From a virus: a stretch of 25,012 nucleotides of DNA. Both the position numbers and the translations under genes were made by a program. Below the pieces are notes generated by a model that worked only from the letters and a program-made list of their open reading frames with translations, was not told the origin of the DNA and did not search any database. This document shows, piece by piece, positions 8,288-17,405 of the stretch (its first letter is position 1; each line of letters begins with the position of its first letter). Location: positions 1 through 25,012 of the IMG/VR virus record IMGVR_UViG_3300009008_000230, one strand, 5' to 3'.

Positions 8288-9265
8288 ATGAGTTTATTTG
8301 AATCAGAATCAAGCGTATCCGGATCTCCCTGGGGGCCGCTGCGAGATCCGCTGTTGTATGGTCTCGACGAGGTTCAGGACATTTATGGACGCGGCACATG
8401 GGGCGGCCCATACACGGCCGGGATAGACCCAAACCAGACGGCCGGGATTGCGTCAGGCATTGCCAACGCTGGCGGCGCTGGGTCTGTTGGTGATGCCTAC
8501 AGAACCGCAGGGACCGGGATGATTCCCGGGCTGGGGTCTGCGTTCAATTACTTCAATAGTTCGCTGGGCGGATCACAGAACCCGTGGATGACCAACCAGG
8601 ATCAGTACATGGACTTTGCTGCCAGTATTGCTGACAGCCCGTACCTGAACAGCCAGATTACGGCTGCTTTGCGTGATCCATACCGAGGCCTGACTGAAGG
8701 TGCTTTGCCCGGTAACGCGATGAATGCCGTAATGATGGGTCAATCTGGTGGCTCTGGCCGGGAAGTTGGTGATGCCATTGCGCGGCGAGGCTATGAAGAC
8801 CGTGCTACCGATATCGGCGGTCAGATGCGCGGGAATGCTTACCAGACCGGCTTAAACTTTGCCAACCAGGCCGCAACAGGCGACCAAAAGGCAGCATGGG
8901 ATTCCGCATTGCAGTTAAGCGGCCTGGGCGCGCAGGGGCTGGGTTATCTTGGCGAGGGCTACGGATGGGATCAGACCGGCGCAACTGATCAGTACAACTG
9001 GGGTACAACAACCCAGAATCTCGAAAACGAGCAACTCGACGCTAATATGAGGGAATTCTACGAGCCGTGGAAGATGATCGAGAACTACGGTAATTACGTC
9101 AACCCGCTCACCGAGAACCTGTTCACGAGGACATCCGAGCAAGATCAGTTGATGCCGTGGCTGTTTGGGTCCGAAGGTCCACTGTCCGAGATTGGAGGGA
9201 AGTTAGGTGATGAATTTGGGGAGTACATAAAGGGCTTTGGCGATGATAATAAGTGGTTTGGCTAA
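8288..9265 (+). CDS. Glycine-rich presumed internal/ejection protein, 325 aa
   Basis: A Gly/Ala/Asn/Gln-rich, low-charge protein with no clear domain (e.g. TAGIASGIANAGGAGSVGDA near residues 55-74; later TGLNFANQAATGDQKAAWDS). No signal peptide or long membrane segment is visible. Together with the three following genes it forms a run of large, low-complexity proteins in the position where podoviruses encode internal virion proteins that leave the head ahead of the DNA. That role is inferred from position and composition. Its TAA is directly followed by the ATG of the next gene. Confidence 0.6.
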   Translation: MSLFESESSVSGSPWGPLRDPLLYGLDEVQDIYGRGTWGGPYTAGIDPNQTAGIASGIANAGGAGSVGDAYRTAGTGMIPGLGSAFNYFNSSLGGSQNPWMTNQDQYMDFAASIADSPYLNSQITAALRDPYRGLTEGALPGNAMNAVMMGQSGGSGREVGDAIARRGYEDRATDIGGQMRGNAYQTGLNFANQAATGDQKAAWDSALQLSGLGAQGLGYLGEGYGWDQTGATDQYNWGTTTQNLENEQLDANMREFYEPWKMIENYGNYVNPLTENLFTRTSEQDQLMPWLFGSEGPLSEIGGKLGDEFGEYIKGFGDDNKWFG

Positions 9266-11290
9266 ATGAACCGACTTCTTCAGACTCGACCGGCGGCATT
9301 CTCGCCCCTGTTCGGTCGGATTAACATTGGTACGGGCGAAAAGGACGATGGCGAGCAGGCGAACCTGTTTGGGGGGCGCAAACCAAGAGCGGTCCTGTCG
9401 CAAGAGGAAGAAGAAGAGGAAGAAGGCTCTGGCGGCGGCACTGGTGGTGGCACGGGAACTGGCGACGGGGCCGGGGTTGGTGACGGCACTGGTGTTTTTG
9501 ATGGCATTGACCCTGACCTGGATGGTGTCACCGAGGGTGGCGGGACGCAGCCGGGGGATACCACTGGCGGGACGCAGCCGGGGGATACCACTGGCGGGAC
9601 GCAGCCGGGGGGCACTGTTGGCGATACTGTTGGTGATGCTGTCGATCCATCGCCGTATGAATATGGCACGATGGATATCGGCTGGGGGATCAATGCCAAT
9701 ACTCCGTATGAAGGCTGGGAAGGGTCGATTGGTGCCCTGTCGGGCCTTTACAAGTTGTTTCCGGGTTTCTTTGGCAACGATTCTATCGTTCCGCAGGACA
9801 CGGATGTACCGCCGCCGCCTCCTCGCCCTGAGTTGGAAAGCAGTGACTACGAAGTTCGCAGGCAAATAGATGAAGCCATTCTTGCTGAAACTAATCCGGC
9901 TATCCGCGAAGGCTTGATCGCACATCGCCACGAAAGATACGGCGGGCCAATTACAGACGCTGATACAGCAGAGTATGAGGCTATGGAGTCGCGTAACGCT
10001 GATCAGATGTCTGAATACGAAACCGTTTGGGATGATTGGTTTGAGATTAACCGAGTAGGCATAGAAGAAGATTTAGGCTTTGGAGTGCCGGAAGACCTGA
10101 TTGGTGACGGTGCGCCTGATTCAATCGGGGGGGGTGGTCCATCTTCTGGTGGCTCGACTGATTCTGGTGGCTCGACTGATTCTGGCGGCGGTGGCGGCGG
10201 TGATGTAACGGTATTTGAGCCTCCTCCGGGGCCAAACATCATGGACATTGATCCGGACCTGATTTACGAGATGTACGGTGAGGATGCTTACAACGATTTT
10301 ATCAGGGCGACGACTGACCCGATAGCAGATGTAGCTTTTGAGGATTTCATTCCAGATTCAGATTCTTACGATGCGGCGGGCATGGGGGACTGGAGAAGTA
10401 CGACTGCAAGTTTTGGTTTACCCGGAGGATCCTGGCCGAGCGGCCCCACCATATCTGGTGGTGGTGGTTACGGTGGTGCAACCGAGCAGGCAGGCGAAGA
10501 ATTAGTACGGGCACTTGGCACTGCTCTATTTACTGATGAGTCCTATGACAGTGATGATTGGTTCAAAGCCGGTTTCCATACTTTGGCGGCGATGTTCCCT
10601 TATGTCGGTTCCTTTATCAGCGCCGGGTTTGACAAGATCTTTGATCCCGGCTATCAACCGGATCAGTCAGACTTTGACAAGATGGATAGCGTCATTGCTG
10701 ATCGAGCATTTAGGCAGCTGACCGGCAGGCTCGATCCTGATGCCGCCATCATCCCTGATGATTTCATGTTCAAACCCCGCTGGGACACGCAGCAGAATCT
10801 TGATAGCTGGGGGGGTGATGCGTGGGAGTATCAGAACACGCATTCCTTTGACCCGGCATCTATCGGCTATTCCGAGAACCCGTCATTCACAACGCCTGAC
10901 GAATATTCCTATACGCAGGGCGGGACTGACGCAACGGTCAGCCCACTCGGCCCGGTCAATGATGATCTGATGTACCTGTACTGGCTGAAGTCGCCGGAAG
11001 CAGCAGCATTGTCAGATGACGCCACAATTGAAGACAGGGTTCGTGCGCGACTGGATTGGTCGATGGATAATGGCTATGTTCCGATCAAGTACAGTGAGGA
11101 TATGTCGTTCATGGACCCGTACACACGGGAAAGCATTGATGCTGATCTTGCGGCATGGAAAGAACAAAATCCTGATGAATACGCAGAATTAATCAGGAAT
11201 CAGGATGAAGCCTATACAGAGTACTGGACTGAAAACGCAGATGAATACGCAAGGGATTTGGCAAGAGATTATATAAATTTCAATTACTGA
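9266..11290 (+). CDS. Large acidic Gly/Asp-rich virion protein with tandem repeats
   Basis: 674 residues. The N-terminus carries a Glu run (EEEEEEE at ~48-54) and a Gly/Thr-rich region with GGTQPGDTT repeated 2-3 times (~92-116). A second low-complexity stretch, GGSTDSGGSTDSGG, lies at ~295-308. A hydrophobic segment (FHTLAAMFPYVGSFISAGF, ~440-458) could contact membrane. The C-terminal half is acidic and rich in Asp, Tyr and Trp. I do not recognise a family. The start abuts the preceding TAA without a clear Shine-Dalgarno sequence, so translation is probably coupled. It is likely an internal/ejection or minor structural protein, and a terminator follows. The repeats may make it length-variable. 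Confidence 0.6.
   Translation: MNRLLQTRPAAFSPLFGRINIGTGEKDDGEQANLFGGRKPRAVLSQEEEEEEEGSGGGTGGGTGTGDGAGVGDGTGVFDGIDPDLDGVTEGGGTQPGDTTGGTQPGDTTGGTQPGGTVGDTVGDAVDPSPYEYGTMDIGWGINANTPYEGWEGSIGALSGLYKLFPGFFGNDSIVPQDTDVPPPPPRPELESSDYEVRRQIDEAILAETNPAIREGLIAHRHERYGGPITDADTAEYEAMESRNADQMSEYETVWDDWFEINRVGIEEDLGFGVPEDLIGDGAPDSIGGGGPSSGGSTDSGGSTDSGGGGGGDVTVFEPPPGPNIMDIDPDLIYEMYGEDAYNDFIRATTDPIADVAFEDFIPDSDSYDAAGMGDWRSTTASFGLPGGSWPSGPTISGGGGYGGATEQAGEELVRALGTALFTDESYDSDDWFKAGFHTLAAMFPYVGSFISAGFDKIFDPGYQPDQSDFDKMDSVIADRAFRQLTGRLDPDAAIIPDDFMFKPRWDTQQNLDSWGGDAWEYQNTHSFDPASIGYSENPSFTTPDEYSYTQGGTDATVSPLGPVNDDLMYLYWLKSPEAAALSDDATIEDRVRARLDWSMDNGYVPIKYSEDMSFMDPYTRESIDADLAAWKEQNPDEYAELIRNQDEAYTEYWTENADEYARDLARDYINFNY
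9539..9612 (+). repeat. 27-bp tandem repeat (GGTQPGDTT-coding)
   Basis: Two exact 27-bp copies at 9539-9565 and 9566-9592, then a third that is exact for the first 20 bp (9593-9612) before diverging. All are in frame inside the 674-aa protein. The G-rich unit and perfect copies suggest recent slippage or unequal recombination. Confidence 0.85.
10145..10180 (+). repeat. 18-bp tandem repeat (SGGSTD-coding)
   Basis: Two exact 18-bp units (10145-10162, 10163-10180) are followed by a related tctggcggcgg. They are in frame within the 674-aa protein and encode a flexible Gly/Ser/Thr/Asp linker. Confidence 0.82.
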
Positions 11291-11315
11291 TCCTGATTCA
11301 CATATTGATTAACAC

Positions 11316-11338
11316 AACCGCTACAAGGCGGTTTTTTT
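11316..11338 (+). terminator. Rho-independent terminator after the acidic virion protein
   Basis: A 6-bp stem AACCGC/GCGGTT (11316-11321 with 11328-11333) with a 6-nt loop is followed by an unbroken T run to 11338. It lies 26 bp past the stop at 11290 and before the next start at 11354. The short stem suggests a moderate rather than complete stop. Confidence 0.75.
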
Positions 11339-11353
11339 ATGGGTAAATGAAAA

Positions 11354-12613
11354 ATGGCAAATATGATCCCGAGAAACCCAAGCCAGCCAGCCCTTGATCC
11401 AAGGCAAAGGGCAATGATGCTCAAGCAGCAGATGCGCCCAGGCAACCCGGCACTGGCCCCAAACAGCACCGGCATATTGTCGCGTCAGCCAAACCCCATT
11501 CCTGCTGCTACCAAGCAGTACACGGGCGCTCTTGAGGACATGAAACCGAAGCAATCGATTGGCAGTATGTTGGGGTCGGCTTTGCTCCCAATGGCTGTCG
11601 GTGGTCTTGCTGGGGGGGGTTTCAAGGATTCTGTCTTATTCGGAATTGGCAGTGCTGCCAGCAATTACAGTCGGAACAAGGAAATGGTGCGCGGCATCGA
11701 TGAGAAGATTGCGATGGCGAATTACGGCAGTCCGATGCTTGAACAGGACTGGGAAGCCGGGGAGATTGATGCTAATACAGCCCGCCTGAAAATGAGGTAC
11801 CCGCAGTACTTTGTCAAAGGGATGGACCCGGGGGCTGTAGCTAAGACAATCCGTGAGATCGAGAGGATCACGGGAGCCAAACCTGGCACTCCAAAATTTG
11901 ATGAGGGATACAGTAAATACGCAGCGTCTGGTGATCAACGGCTGTATGCAAACCTTGGGCAGGACCCGGAATATTTGCAATGGGTTGAGTACATAAAACG
12001 CTCCGAAGGCTTCGGTAGGGAATCAGGAAAACAGGACGCGATTATCGCCGCTATCCCCGAGAAGGTCCGGGCTCAATATAACGCAGACTGGGGCGTTGGC
12101 GCTGACAAAAGGATCAAGGCAGCGATGGGGCAGATTGTTATGATCGATAGCGTGCTGGAAGAGGCAAAACTTGCCCTCGATTATGTTGGCCCGTGGACAA
12201 CCGGGATGACCGGCGCGATAATATCAAAGGTTGCTGGAACAAAAGCATATGCCCTTGAAGCCAAGGTGGACACACTGAAGGCAAACCTGAGTTTCGACAA
12301 GCTCGCGGAAATGAGAGCAAACTCGCCAACCGGCGGCGCTCTGGGCAACGTATCTGATCGTGAATTGAAACTGCTTGGTTCCGCTGTTGTGGCGCTGGAT
12401 GCGGCAAACACAGAGGAAGAAGTGCGGCGAGCAATAGAGAAGGTTCTTACTCACTACAACAACTGGAGGGGCGTGGTGACAGGCCGCATCGATGCTGACC
12501 GACTTTTGACAGGTGCTATTGATGAAATAGGCGCAACGACCAAACCTGAAGTCACGGCGGCAGACGTTATTGCCGAGGCCGAAGAAAGAGCAAGAAAGGG
12601 GGTGGGGAAATGA
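11354..12613 (+). CDS. Presumed internal/ejection protein, 419 aa
   Basis: The N-terminus is Pro/Gln-rich, followed by a Gly-rich hydrophobic stretch (GSALLPMAVGGLAGGGF, ~72-88). The C-terminal region contains ALEAKVDTLKANLSFDKLAE and SPTGGALGNVSDRELKLLGS (~325-344), a helical pattern I recall from many podovirus virion or DNA-transfer proteins. A role in DNA ejection is likely but inferred. No strong ribosome-binding site is visible at the ATG, which follows the terminator. The next gene overlaps by 4 bp (ATGA). An 8-G tract lies at 11612-11619. Confidence 0.66.
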   Translation: MANMIPRNPSQPALDPRQRAMMLKQQMRPGNPALAPNSTGILSRQPNPIPAATKQYTGALEDMKPKQSIGSMLGSALLPMAVGGLAGGGFKDSVLFGIGSAASNYSRNKEMVRGIDEKIAMANYGSPMLEQDWEAGEIDANTARLKMRYPQYFVKGMDPGAVAKTIREIERITGAKPGTPKFDEGYSKYAASGDQRLYANLGQDPEYLQWVEYIKRSEGFGRESGKQDAIIAAIPEKVRAQYNADWGVGADKRIKAAMGQIVMIDSVLEEAKLALDYVGPWTTGMTGAIISKVAGTKAYALEAKVDTLKANLSFDKLAEMRANSPTGGALGNVSDRELKLLGSAVVALDAANTEEEVRRAIEKVLTHYNNWRGVVTGRIDADRLLTGAIDEIGATTKPEVTAADVIAEAEERARKGVGK

Positions 12614-14640
12614 CGGATGTTGCCGTTCTCAAGGTCGCGCTTCAGGATGCTATCGACCAGGGTCTTCCTCGGCATATTCAGGATGAGATTGCTGACCAGA
12701 TTGTTGAGGCCGAGGGAGGCAAAAAGGAACCGCCTGGACACGTCCCGGTACTGCCATGGATTGATGCTGGGGTAAGTTTAGGTACAGACATTCTCGGCGG
12801 CATTATCGGCGGGTATGCCGGCATAGGAACCGGAATCACCAACGCCATTGGGATCACCGATTATCCTGCCGCTGAGGCTGTCCGGAATGTGCAAGATTTC
12901 ATTTCAATCGACCCATTTACCCGTCACGGTGAGGCCAAAAAAGACCTGTTCATGGGCGGGATGAAGAAAGCTGGGGATGCCACAAACTATTCGCTATCAG
13001 GGCTTGTAGGGCTTGCCTCAATACCCTGGGGGGCAGAGGCCGCCGCCGAGAATGTCCGCGAAGTACAGGACACCGGAATCAGTGAGTTTCTCGGAGAAAC
13101 GGGGTATAAGTACGGTGGACCCGCTCTTGGTGCCGTCGGCAAAGCAACACCGATGGCGGTGCTTTCCGGCGCTGGACTTTCTGCTGCCAGAACGCCTGGG
13201 GCTGTCGCCGGCAGTGACATGGGTGCGTTGAATAGCACAATCGCGAAGCCGAAGATCACAGGGCTGACAAACAAGGACCGGACGTATCTGGAGAACAGGG
13301 GGGCTAACGTGCGTGATCCATCTCCGGACAATGTTGGGGCACTGAATAGAACACTGGCAGCAGAAACAGAACGCGAGGCGGCGCGGGTTGCTGCACTTGA
13401 ACGGGCGGGACTTGAACCTACTCGGGCGCAGGTAAGCCGATCCGCAGATGACTTCCAGTTGCAGCAGGAATCATATAAGACATCAGGAGAAGTCAGGGCT
13501 GCGCTTGAAACCCAGGAGGGGATTCTTTCGAGTAATTTTGATAGGGCAATCGCCAGAACCGGCGGTCAAAGAAGCACATCCGGATCACCGGTAACAAACG
13601 AGATCGTCGGTCGATCACTGGCCCTGGACGAGCAAATTACCGAGTTATACAGGATGGCAGATGACGCTGCAGCCGGGGTGAAGAACGTGAAGCTCGAAGG
13701 GCTTGTACAGGCTCTGGATGACAACATAGGAGCAAATACGATAAGCAAGGGGCTGGTTGCGGCTATACGCGGGAACCTGAAGAAACGGGGGATTCTGGAT
13801 GCCCAGGGTCGCGTGACTGGACGCATTGACGTTAAGACGGCAGAGCAGATCCGGAAAGACATCAATAGCTACTACAACAGCACTTCTGACTTTGGCCGAG
13901 GGCTAATTCGTGAACTAAAAGAGGCTCTGGACAATGACGTATTCGTTGTTGCCGGTGAAGATATTTATCTTGCCTCAAGGGCGGCTAAGACCACATTTGA
14001 GCGAGGGCTGTCAAAAGCGAAAATCCACAAGTTCGATAAGAATGATCGCAGCCTGGTGAGAGATATTCTGGAGAACAAGGTTAATCCAGATACGTTAATA
14101 AATGATGTGGTCTTCTCAAAGAAACGGACTGCGGCTGAAATTCAGCAACTGAAGGACTACCTGAACCAAACACAATCAGGTCGTAGTGCGTTCAACGATC
14201 TCAGGGCGCAGACTCTTGACGAGATTCAGACAAGAGCATTCCAGGGTCCGATTGATGAGGCCGGGATAGCGAAAATAACCCGGGCATCACTCGAAAGAGC
14301 AATGAAGTCAATCGGCCGCGAAAAAATGGAAGTGCTTTTCACCCCCGAAGAAATGAGCCTGATCGACAACATTGTCGAAGTAACAAAAATCAGGGAGCCG
14401 GTAGCTGGCACGTTCCTTGGTAAGGGGCCGTCTGCACAGGCCGTGAAAGAACTTCAGCTTGGGCTGATGAAACACCCAATACTCAGAACTTTATACAACG
14501 TCGTCAACGACAGACTGAAGTCTCGAGGCGTTCTCGCCGGTCAGGCATCAGAGGCTGGCGTTCTTGGGACGCGCAGAGCCGTAACTGGCGATACGGCAAC
14601 CGCCCTGGGCGTTGGCGCACTAACAGAGGCAATGCAGTAA
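12610..14640 (+). CDS. Presumed internal/ejection protein, 676 aa
   Basis: The N-terminal region has a Gly-zipper-like hydrophobic segment (GVSLGTDILGGIIGGYAGIG, ~54-73) that could insert into a membrane. The remainder is long, helical and charged (e.g. TLAAETEREAARVAALERAG), with a hydrophobic Ala/Gly-rich end. I do not recognise an enzymatic motif. Coupled by ATGA to the preceding ejection-like gene and by TAATG to the tailspike-like gene, it fits a large inner virion protein that helps carry DNA through the envelope; this is inferred from context. Confidence 0.64.
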   Translation: MTDVAVLKVALQDAIDQGLPRHIQDEIADQIVEAEGGKKEPPGHVPVLPWIDAGVSLGTDILGGIIGGYAGIGTGITNAIGITDYPAAEAVRNVQDFISIDPFTRHGEAKKDLFMGGMKKAGDATNYSLSGLVGLASIPWGAEAAAENVREVQDTGISEFLGETGYKYGGPALGAVGKATPMAVLSGAGLSAARTPGAVAGSDMGALNSTIAKPKITGLTNKDRTYLENRGANVRDPSPDNVGALNRTLAAETEREAARVAALERAGLEPTRAQVSRSADDFQLQQESYKTSGEVRAALETQEGILSSNFDRAIARTGGQRSTSGSPVTNEIVGRSLALDEQITELYRMADDAAAGVKNVKLEGLVQALDDNIGANTISKGLVAAIRGNLKKRGILDAQGRVTGRIDVKTAEQIRKDINSYYNSTSDFGRGLIRELKEALDNDVFVVAGEDIYLASRAAKTTFERGLSKAKIHKFDKNDRSLVRDILENKVNPDTLINDVVFSKKRTAAEIQQLKDYLNQTQSGRSAFNDLRAQTLDEIQTRAFQGPIDEAGIAKITRASLERAMKSIGREKMEVLFTPEEMSLIDNIVEVTKIREPVAGTFLGKGPSAQAVKELQLGLMKHPILRTLYNVVNDRLKSRGVLAGQASEAGVLGTRRAVTGDTATALGVGALTEAMQ

Positions 14641-16451
14641 TGGCAACGAACCTAGTCACAAACCCTGTCGATCTGACAGAAACGACACCGACTGAGCCGG
14701 ATGCTCGCGGTACGGACGTTATCAGTGCCGTGCAGAACCATGATCGAGTTAGGTTCTGGAGGCGCATGAACGAGCATCCTGATGCGCTAACCATCGACTA
14801 CTACGTTCGTGCAGATGGATTGGCCTCGGCCTATGCAGACGCAACCGACCCGTCAGTTGCTACGGGGGCTATGTCCCTCGCCACGCTCGACACTGAAAGC
14901 TCAAGCATCCCGGCCAATAGCGTGATTGGGTTTTCGTCGCAGGGTGGGGATTTTTCAGGCGCTGGTAAGTTCGCGGATCGGGACGAGGAAACGAACATAT
15001 CTCAGGTTTACCTGTTCAACACGCTGATCTACACCAACATTCCGGACGAGGATGTTGTTTTTGATGCGTCAGGACTCTCTGGTGGTGTCGGAGGAACGAA
15101 TGCGGCCTCGTGTTTTTTGGCGTCCAGCGTTCAGGGTGCAGCTTCATCTCGTGTTGTTGCCCAATCTCCGGGCAGTATCAGCGTAGATGGAGATGGATCT
15201 GTTGCGCTGGTTCAGGCTCGCGGCGCTGCGGGGGCTGGCAGCTACGGAATAAAAATAGAGCAGTTAACCTGTGGCGGCAACTATGACGCAGTTTCCGGCG
15301 TTGGAGATATTTACAGCACGACCGGCGAAACCGCCGAAATGGATGTCATTGGAGGCACGGTAACAGACAATTACGATGTGAACGGCGGCGCGACCGGGTC
15401 CGATCAGGTGTTTACTTCTCACAATACGTCTAAATTGCGCGGACGTGATGTCAGTGTTACGAACTTTACCTATTTATTCACGGGCGTTGGGGGTGGCCAG
15501 ATCGACCTAACCCGAATTACCGCCACGGGCGTTCAAGGCACGGCAGCTTTATTGAACGTCGATAATTCAGATGTAACCCTCAACCAGTGTGACCTGTCGG
15601 TCGGGTCGGTTGCTACGGCTAAATTCATCTCATCGAATGCTGGAACCAACGGGACACTCACTGTCAATGGCGGCACCGTCACCGGCAACACGGTGGGCAG
15701 CACTAACGACACCCTGAGCGGCACGGCGGGGATGTTGGTTACTGTTAACGGCGGGACATGGACATTCCCCGGTGGTGGTCACCGGGTAACGATGGGGGGC
15801 AGTGCAGACCTTATTTTCAACGATATGGTGTATGCGCTTACGGGGGCAGGGCCGACTCGCCGATTCCAGGTATCCGGCAACCTCAACCAGTTGACATGGA
15901 ATCGTTGTGTTCTCGATATGCGCTCGATGCCGACGAGCAACAACGGGTTTATACGTGTTACTAGCGACATCACCATGCACGCCGGATCAGGTATGTATGC
16001 GTGCGAGATATGGGACAACGAACACAACGGGCTGTACTACGGTAATGTTGTGCAATCCGGTGATACCGGGTTCCCGTTCAAGCAATGCACATTCCTTGGC
16101 GTGACCAGCAAGCCAATGGCGCTGTTTCAAGGGGCCGACACGACAGGCGTTGCGGAGTTCGAGAACTGTCACTTTTCAGGATGTGATGCAATTTCAGACA
16201 ATGGCGCATCCACAACGAGTTATTGCAGCTTTGATTCTGGCTCAACAAAAACCGACACCACCAACGCCAACGACATTGATGTGACGACCGAGGGCTTTAC
16301 TGACAAAGACGGGTATGACCTGCACATCGACTCGGCAACGTCTGAACTGTATCAAGCAGGTGATGATCCGGCAACGGTTGGTGTGGCTACCGACCGCGAC
16401 GGTGTTGCGTTTGATTCGCCGAACGCATCAACAGGAGCGTATGAGGGGTGA
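14640..16451 (+). CDS. Beta-helix tailspike-like protein
   Basis: 603 residues, mostly Gly/Thr/Asn/Ser-rich short repeats typical of right-handed parallel beta-helices (e.g. GTNGTLTVNGGTVTGNTVGS; CDLSVGSVATAKFIS). The C-terminus LHIDSATSELYQAGDDP ... DRDGVAFDSPNASTGAYEG matches the end of many extracellular beta-helix domains. The N-terminal ~90 residues probably attach it to the tail. In podoviruses such spikes bind and often cut surface polysaccharide. I cannot point to catalytic residues, so enzymatic activity is unproven. It overlaps the lysis block's first gene by 4 bp (GTGA). Confidence 0.74.
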   Translation: MATNLVTNPVDLTETTPTEPDARGTDVISAVQNHDRVRFWRRMNEHPDALTIDYYVRADGLASAYADATDPSVATGAMSLATLDTESSSIPANSVIGFSSQGGDFSGAGKFADRDEETNISQVYLFNTLIYTNIPDEDVVFDASGLSGGVGGTNAASCFLASSVQGAASSRVVAQSPGSISVDGDGSVALVQARGAAGAGSYGIKIEQLTCGGNYDAVSGVGDIYSTTGETAEMDVIGGTVTDNYDVNGGATGSDQVFTSHNTSKLRGRDVSVTNFTYLFTGVGGGQIDLTRITATGVQGTAALLNVDNSDVTLNQCDLSVGSVATAKFISSNAGTNGTLTVNGGTVTGNTVGSTNDTLSGTAGMLVTVNGGTWTFPGGGHRVTMGGSADLIFNDMVYALTGAGPTRRFQVSGNLNQLTWNRCVLDMRSMPTSNNGFIRVTSDITMHAGSGMYACEIWDNEHNGLYYGNVVQSGDTGFPFKQCTFLGVTSKPMALFQGADTTGVAEFENCHFSGCDAISDNGASTTSYCSFDSGSTKTDTTNANDIDVTTEGFTDKDGYDLHIDSATSELYQAGDDPATVGVATDRDGVAFDSPNASTGAYEG

Positions 16452-16903
16452 ACATAGACCTCTATCGCTTCGCCTATACGCCTGATGAAACCCAGGGGCG
16501 ACTGGTGATCGACGGGCAGACCTTCTGGACTATCGAAAGAAGCTGGATTAAAGGCGAGCGAAAAGGCGGGATGCCGTTCAAATCTTGCATACCTGACGGT
16601 GAATACCAATTGGTGCCATTTGAGCGCAGCAATGGTGATGTGGTCCCGGCCCTGGTCAATCACGATCTTGGCGTACATCTTCACTCGGGGCCGCGCACTG
16701 CCTGTCTCATTCACTCCGGCAATGTCGTTGACGACGTTGTTGGCTGCATTGCTCCGGGTCTTGCTCGGGTAGTCACAGAGTTTCGTGGCAAGACTCAGGT
16801 CATGGTGACCAATAGCCGCGCAGCAATGGCCGAGATTGGTCGACTGATGCCGTTTGATGAAACTCACACATTGACGATCCACAATGCTGGAGGAACAACA
16901 TGA
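16448..16903 (+). CDS. DUF5675-family protein, possible lysis enzyme
   Basis: 151 residues from a GTG start overlapping the spike stop; AGGAG lies upstream. Features of DUF5675 are visible: an N-terminal LVIDGQTFWTIERSW, CIPDGEYQL (~47-55), HDLGVHLHSG (72-81) and CLIHSGNVVDDVVGCIAPG (86-104). The His-89...Cys-100 arrangement is reminiscent of the catalytic H-S-H-G-C pattern of L,D-transpeptidase-like (YkuD) folds. It leads a run of membrane proteins that look like holin and spanin, so it may modify or cut peptidoglycan during lysis. The family assignment is fairly good; enzyme activity is inference. Confidence 0.68.
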   Translation: MNIDLYRFAYTPDETQGRLVIDGQTFWTIERSWIKGERKGGMPFKSCIPDGEYQLVPFERSNGDVVPALVNHDLGVHLHSGPRTACLIHSGNVVDDVVGCIAPGLARVVTEFRGKTQVMVTNSRAAMAEIGRLMPFDETHTLTIHNAGGTT

Positions 16904-17070
16904 AGATCCGAATACGCAAACCGGTTGCCAAATGGGGCAAAACAGAATCAGGTGCGCTGGTTGGCGCAATCGTAACCGTGATGGGGTTGACGTTCGGCCT
17001 GTCGCCCGAATACCACACACCGCTGATTGTTATTCTCAGCACGGCTGCAGCATTTGTGACGGTTGAGTGA
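16900..17070 (+). CDS. Small membrane protein, holin-like candidate (56 aa)
   Basis: Begins at the ATG overlapping the preceding TGA (ATGA), with AGGAACA upstream. It encodes 56 residues: a basic N-terminus (MKIRIRKPVAKWGK), a hydrophobic segment at ~18-34 (GALVGAIVTVMGLTFGL) and another at ~41-55 (PLIVILSTAAAFVTV). The two-membrane-segment layout and place in the lysis block fit a small holin or antiholin. The overlap with the next gene (GTGA at 17067) indicates coupling. No family is recognised. Confidence 0.66.
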   Translation: MKIRIRKPVAKWGKTESGALVGAIVTVMGLTFGLSPEYHTPLIVILSTAAAFVTVE

Positions 17071-17393
17071 ATATCTTCAAGTCTATCTTTTCTGCTCCGA
17101 AGGCGCTGGACGCCATTATTAATACTGGTGATGCGCTGGTGTTTACTGATGAGGAAAGGAAGGAAGCTGTATTTAAGATGACCGAGTTGCTTGGCCCGCA
17201 GAACATTGCGCGCCGGGTTGTAGCCATGATGGTGACCGGGGTCTGGTCATTGTTCACCCTGACTGAAGCGGTCATCATCCTGACAGGGTTTGGGAAGATT
17301 GCCGAATTTCATGATCTGTATGGATATGTCAGCGCCGCCTTCGGCGGCATTATGGTCTTTTATTTTGGTGCCCACTTAAAGCGAGCGAAGTAA
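17067..17393 (+). CDS. 3TM (GTA-type) holin-like protein
   Basis: 108 residues from a GTG start overlapping the preceding TGA. The layout matches the holin family first described for gene-transfer-agent release: an amphipathic N-terminus with ALDAIINTGDALVFTDEERK (~13-32), then NIARRVVAMMVTGVWSLFTL (46-65) leading into hydrophobic segments at ~51-74 and ~84-102, and a basic tail (HLKRAK). Holins form membrane lesions that let lysis enzymes reach the cell wall. Neighbours on both sides are lysis-type genes. The Arg-Arg just before the first hydrophobic segment is typical of the group. Only two long hydrophobic segments are obvious by eye. Confidence 0.72.
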   Translation: MNIFKSIFSAPKALDAIINTGDALVFTDEERKEAVFKMTELLGPQNIARRVVAMMVTGVWSLFTLTEAVIILTGFGKIAEFHDLYGYVSAAFGGIMVFYFGAHLKRAK

Positions 17394-17405
17394 GGAACGT
17401 GATGA

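Noticed and set aside
9280-9699. 139-aa minus-strand open frame rich in Pro/Ser
   Set aside because: A shadow of the Gly/Thr repeat region of the 674-aa protein; the Pro/Val/Ser pattern is only the complement of the GC-rich repeats.
16352-17020. 222-aa minus-strand open frame across the lysis genes
   Set aside because: It opposes the spike end, the DUF5675 gene and the small membrane gene, which are coupled by overlaps; no domain is visible in its translation.
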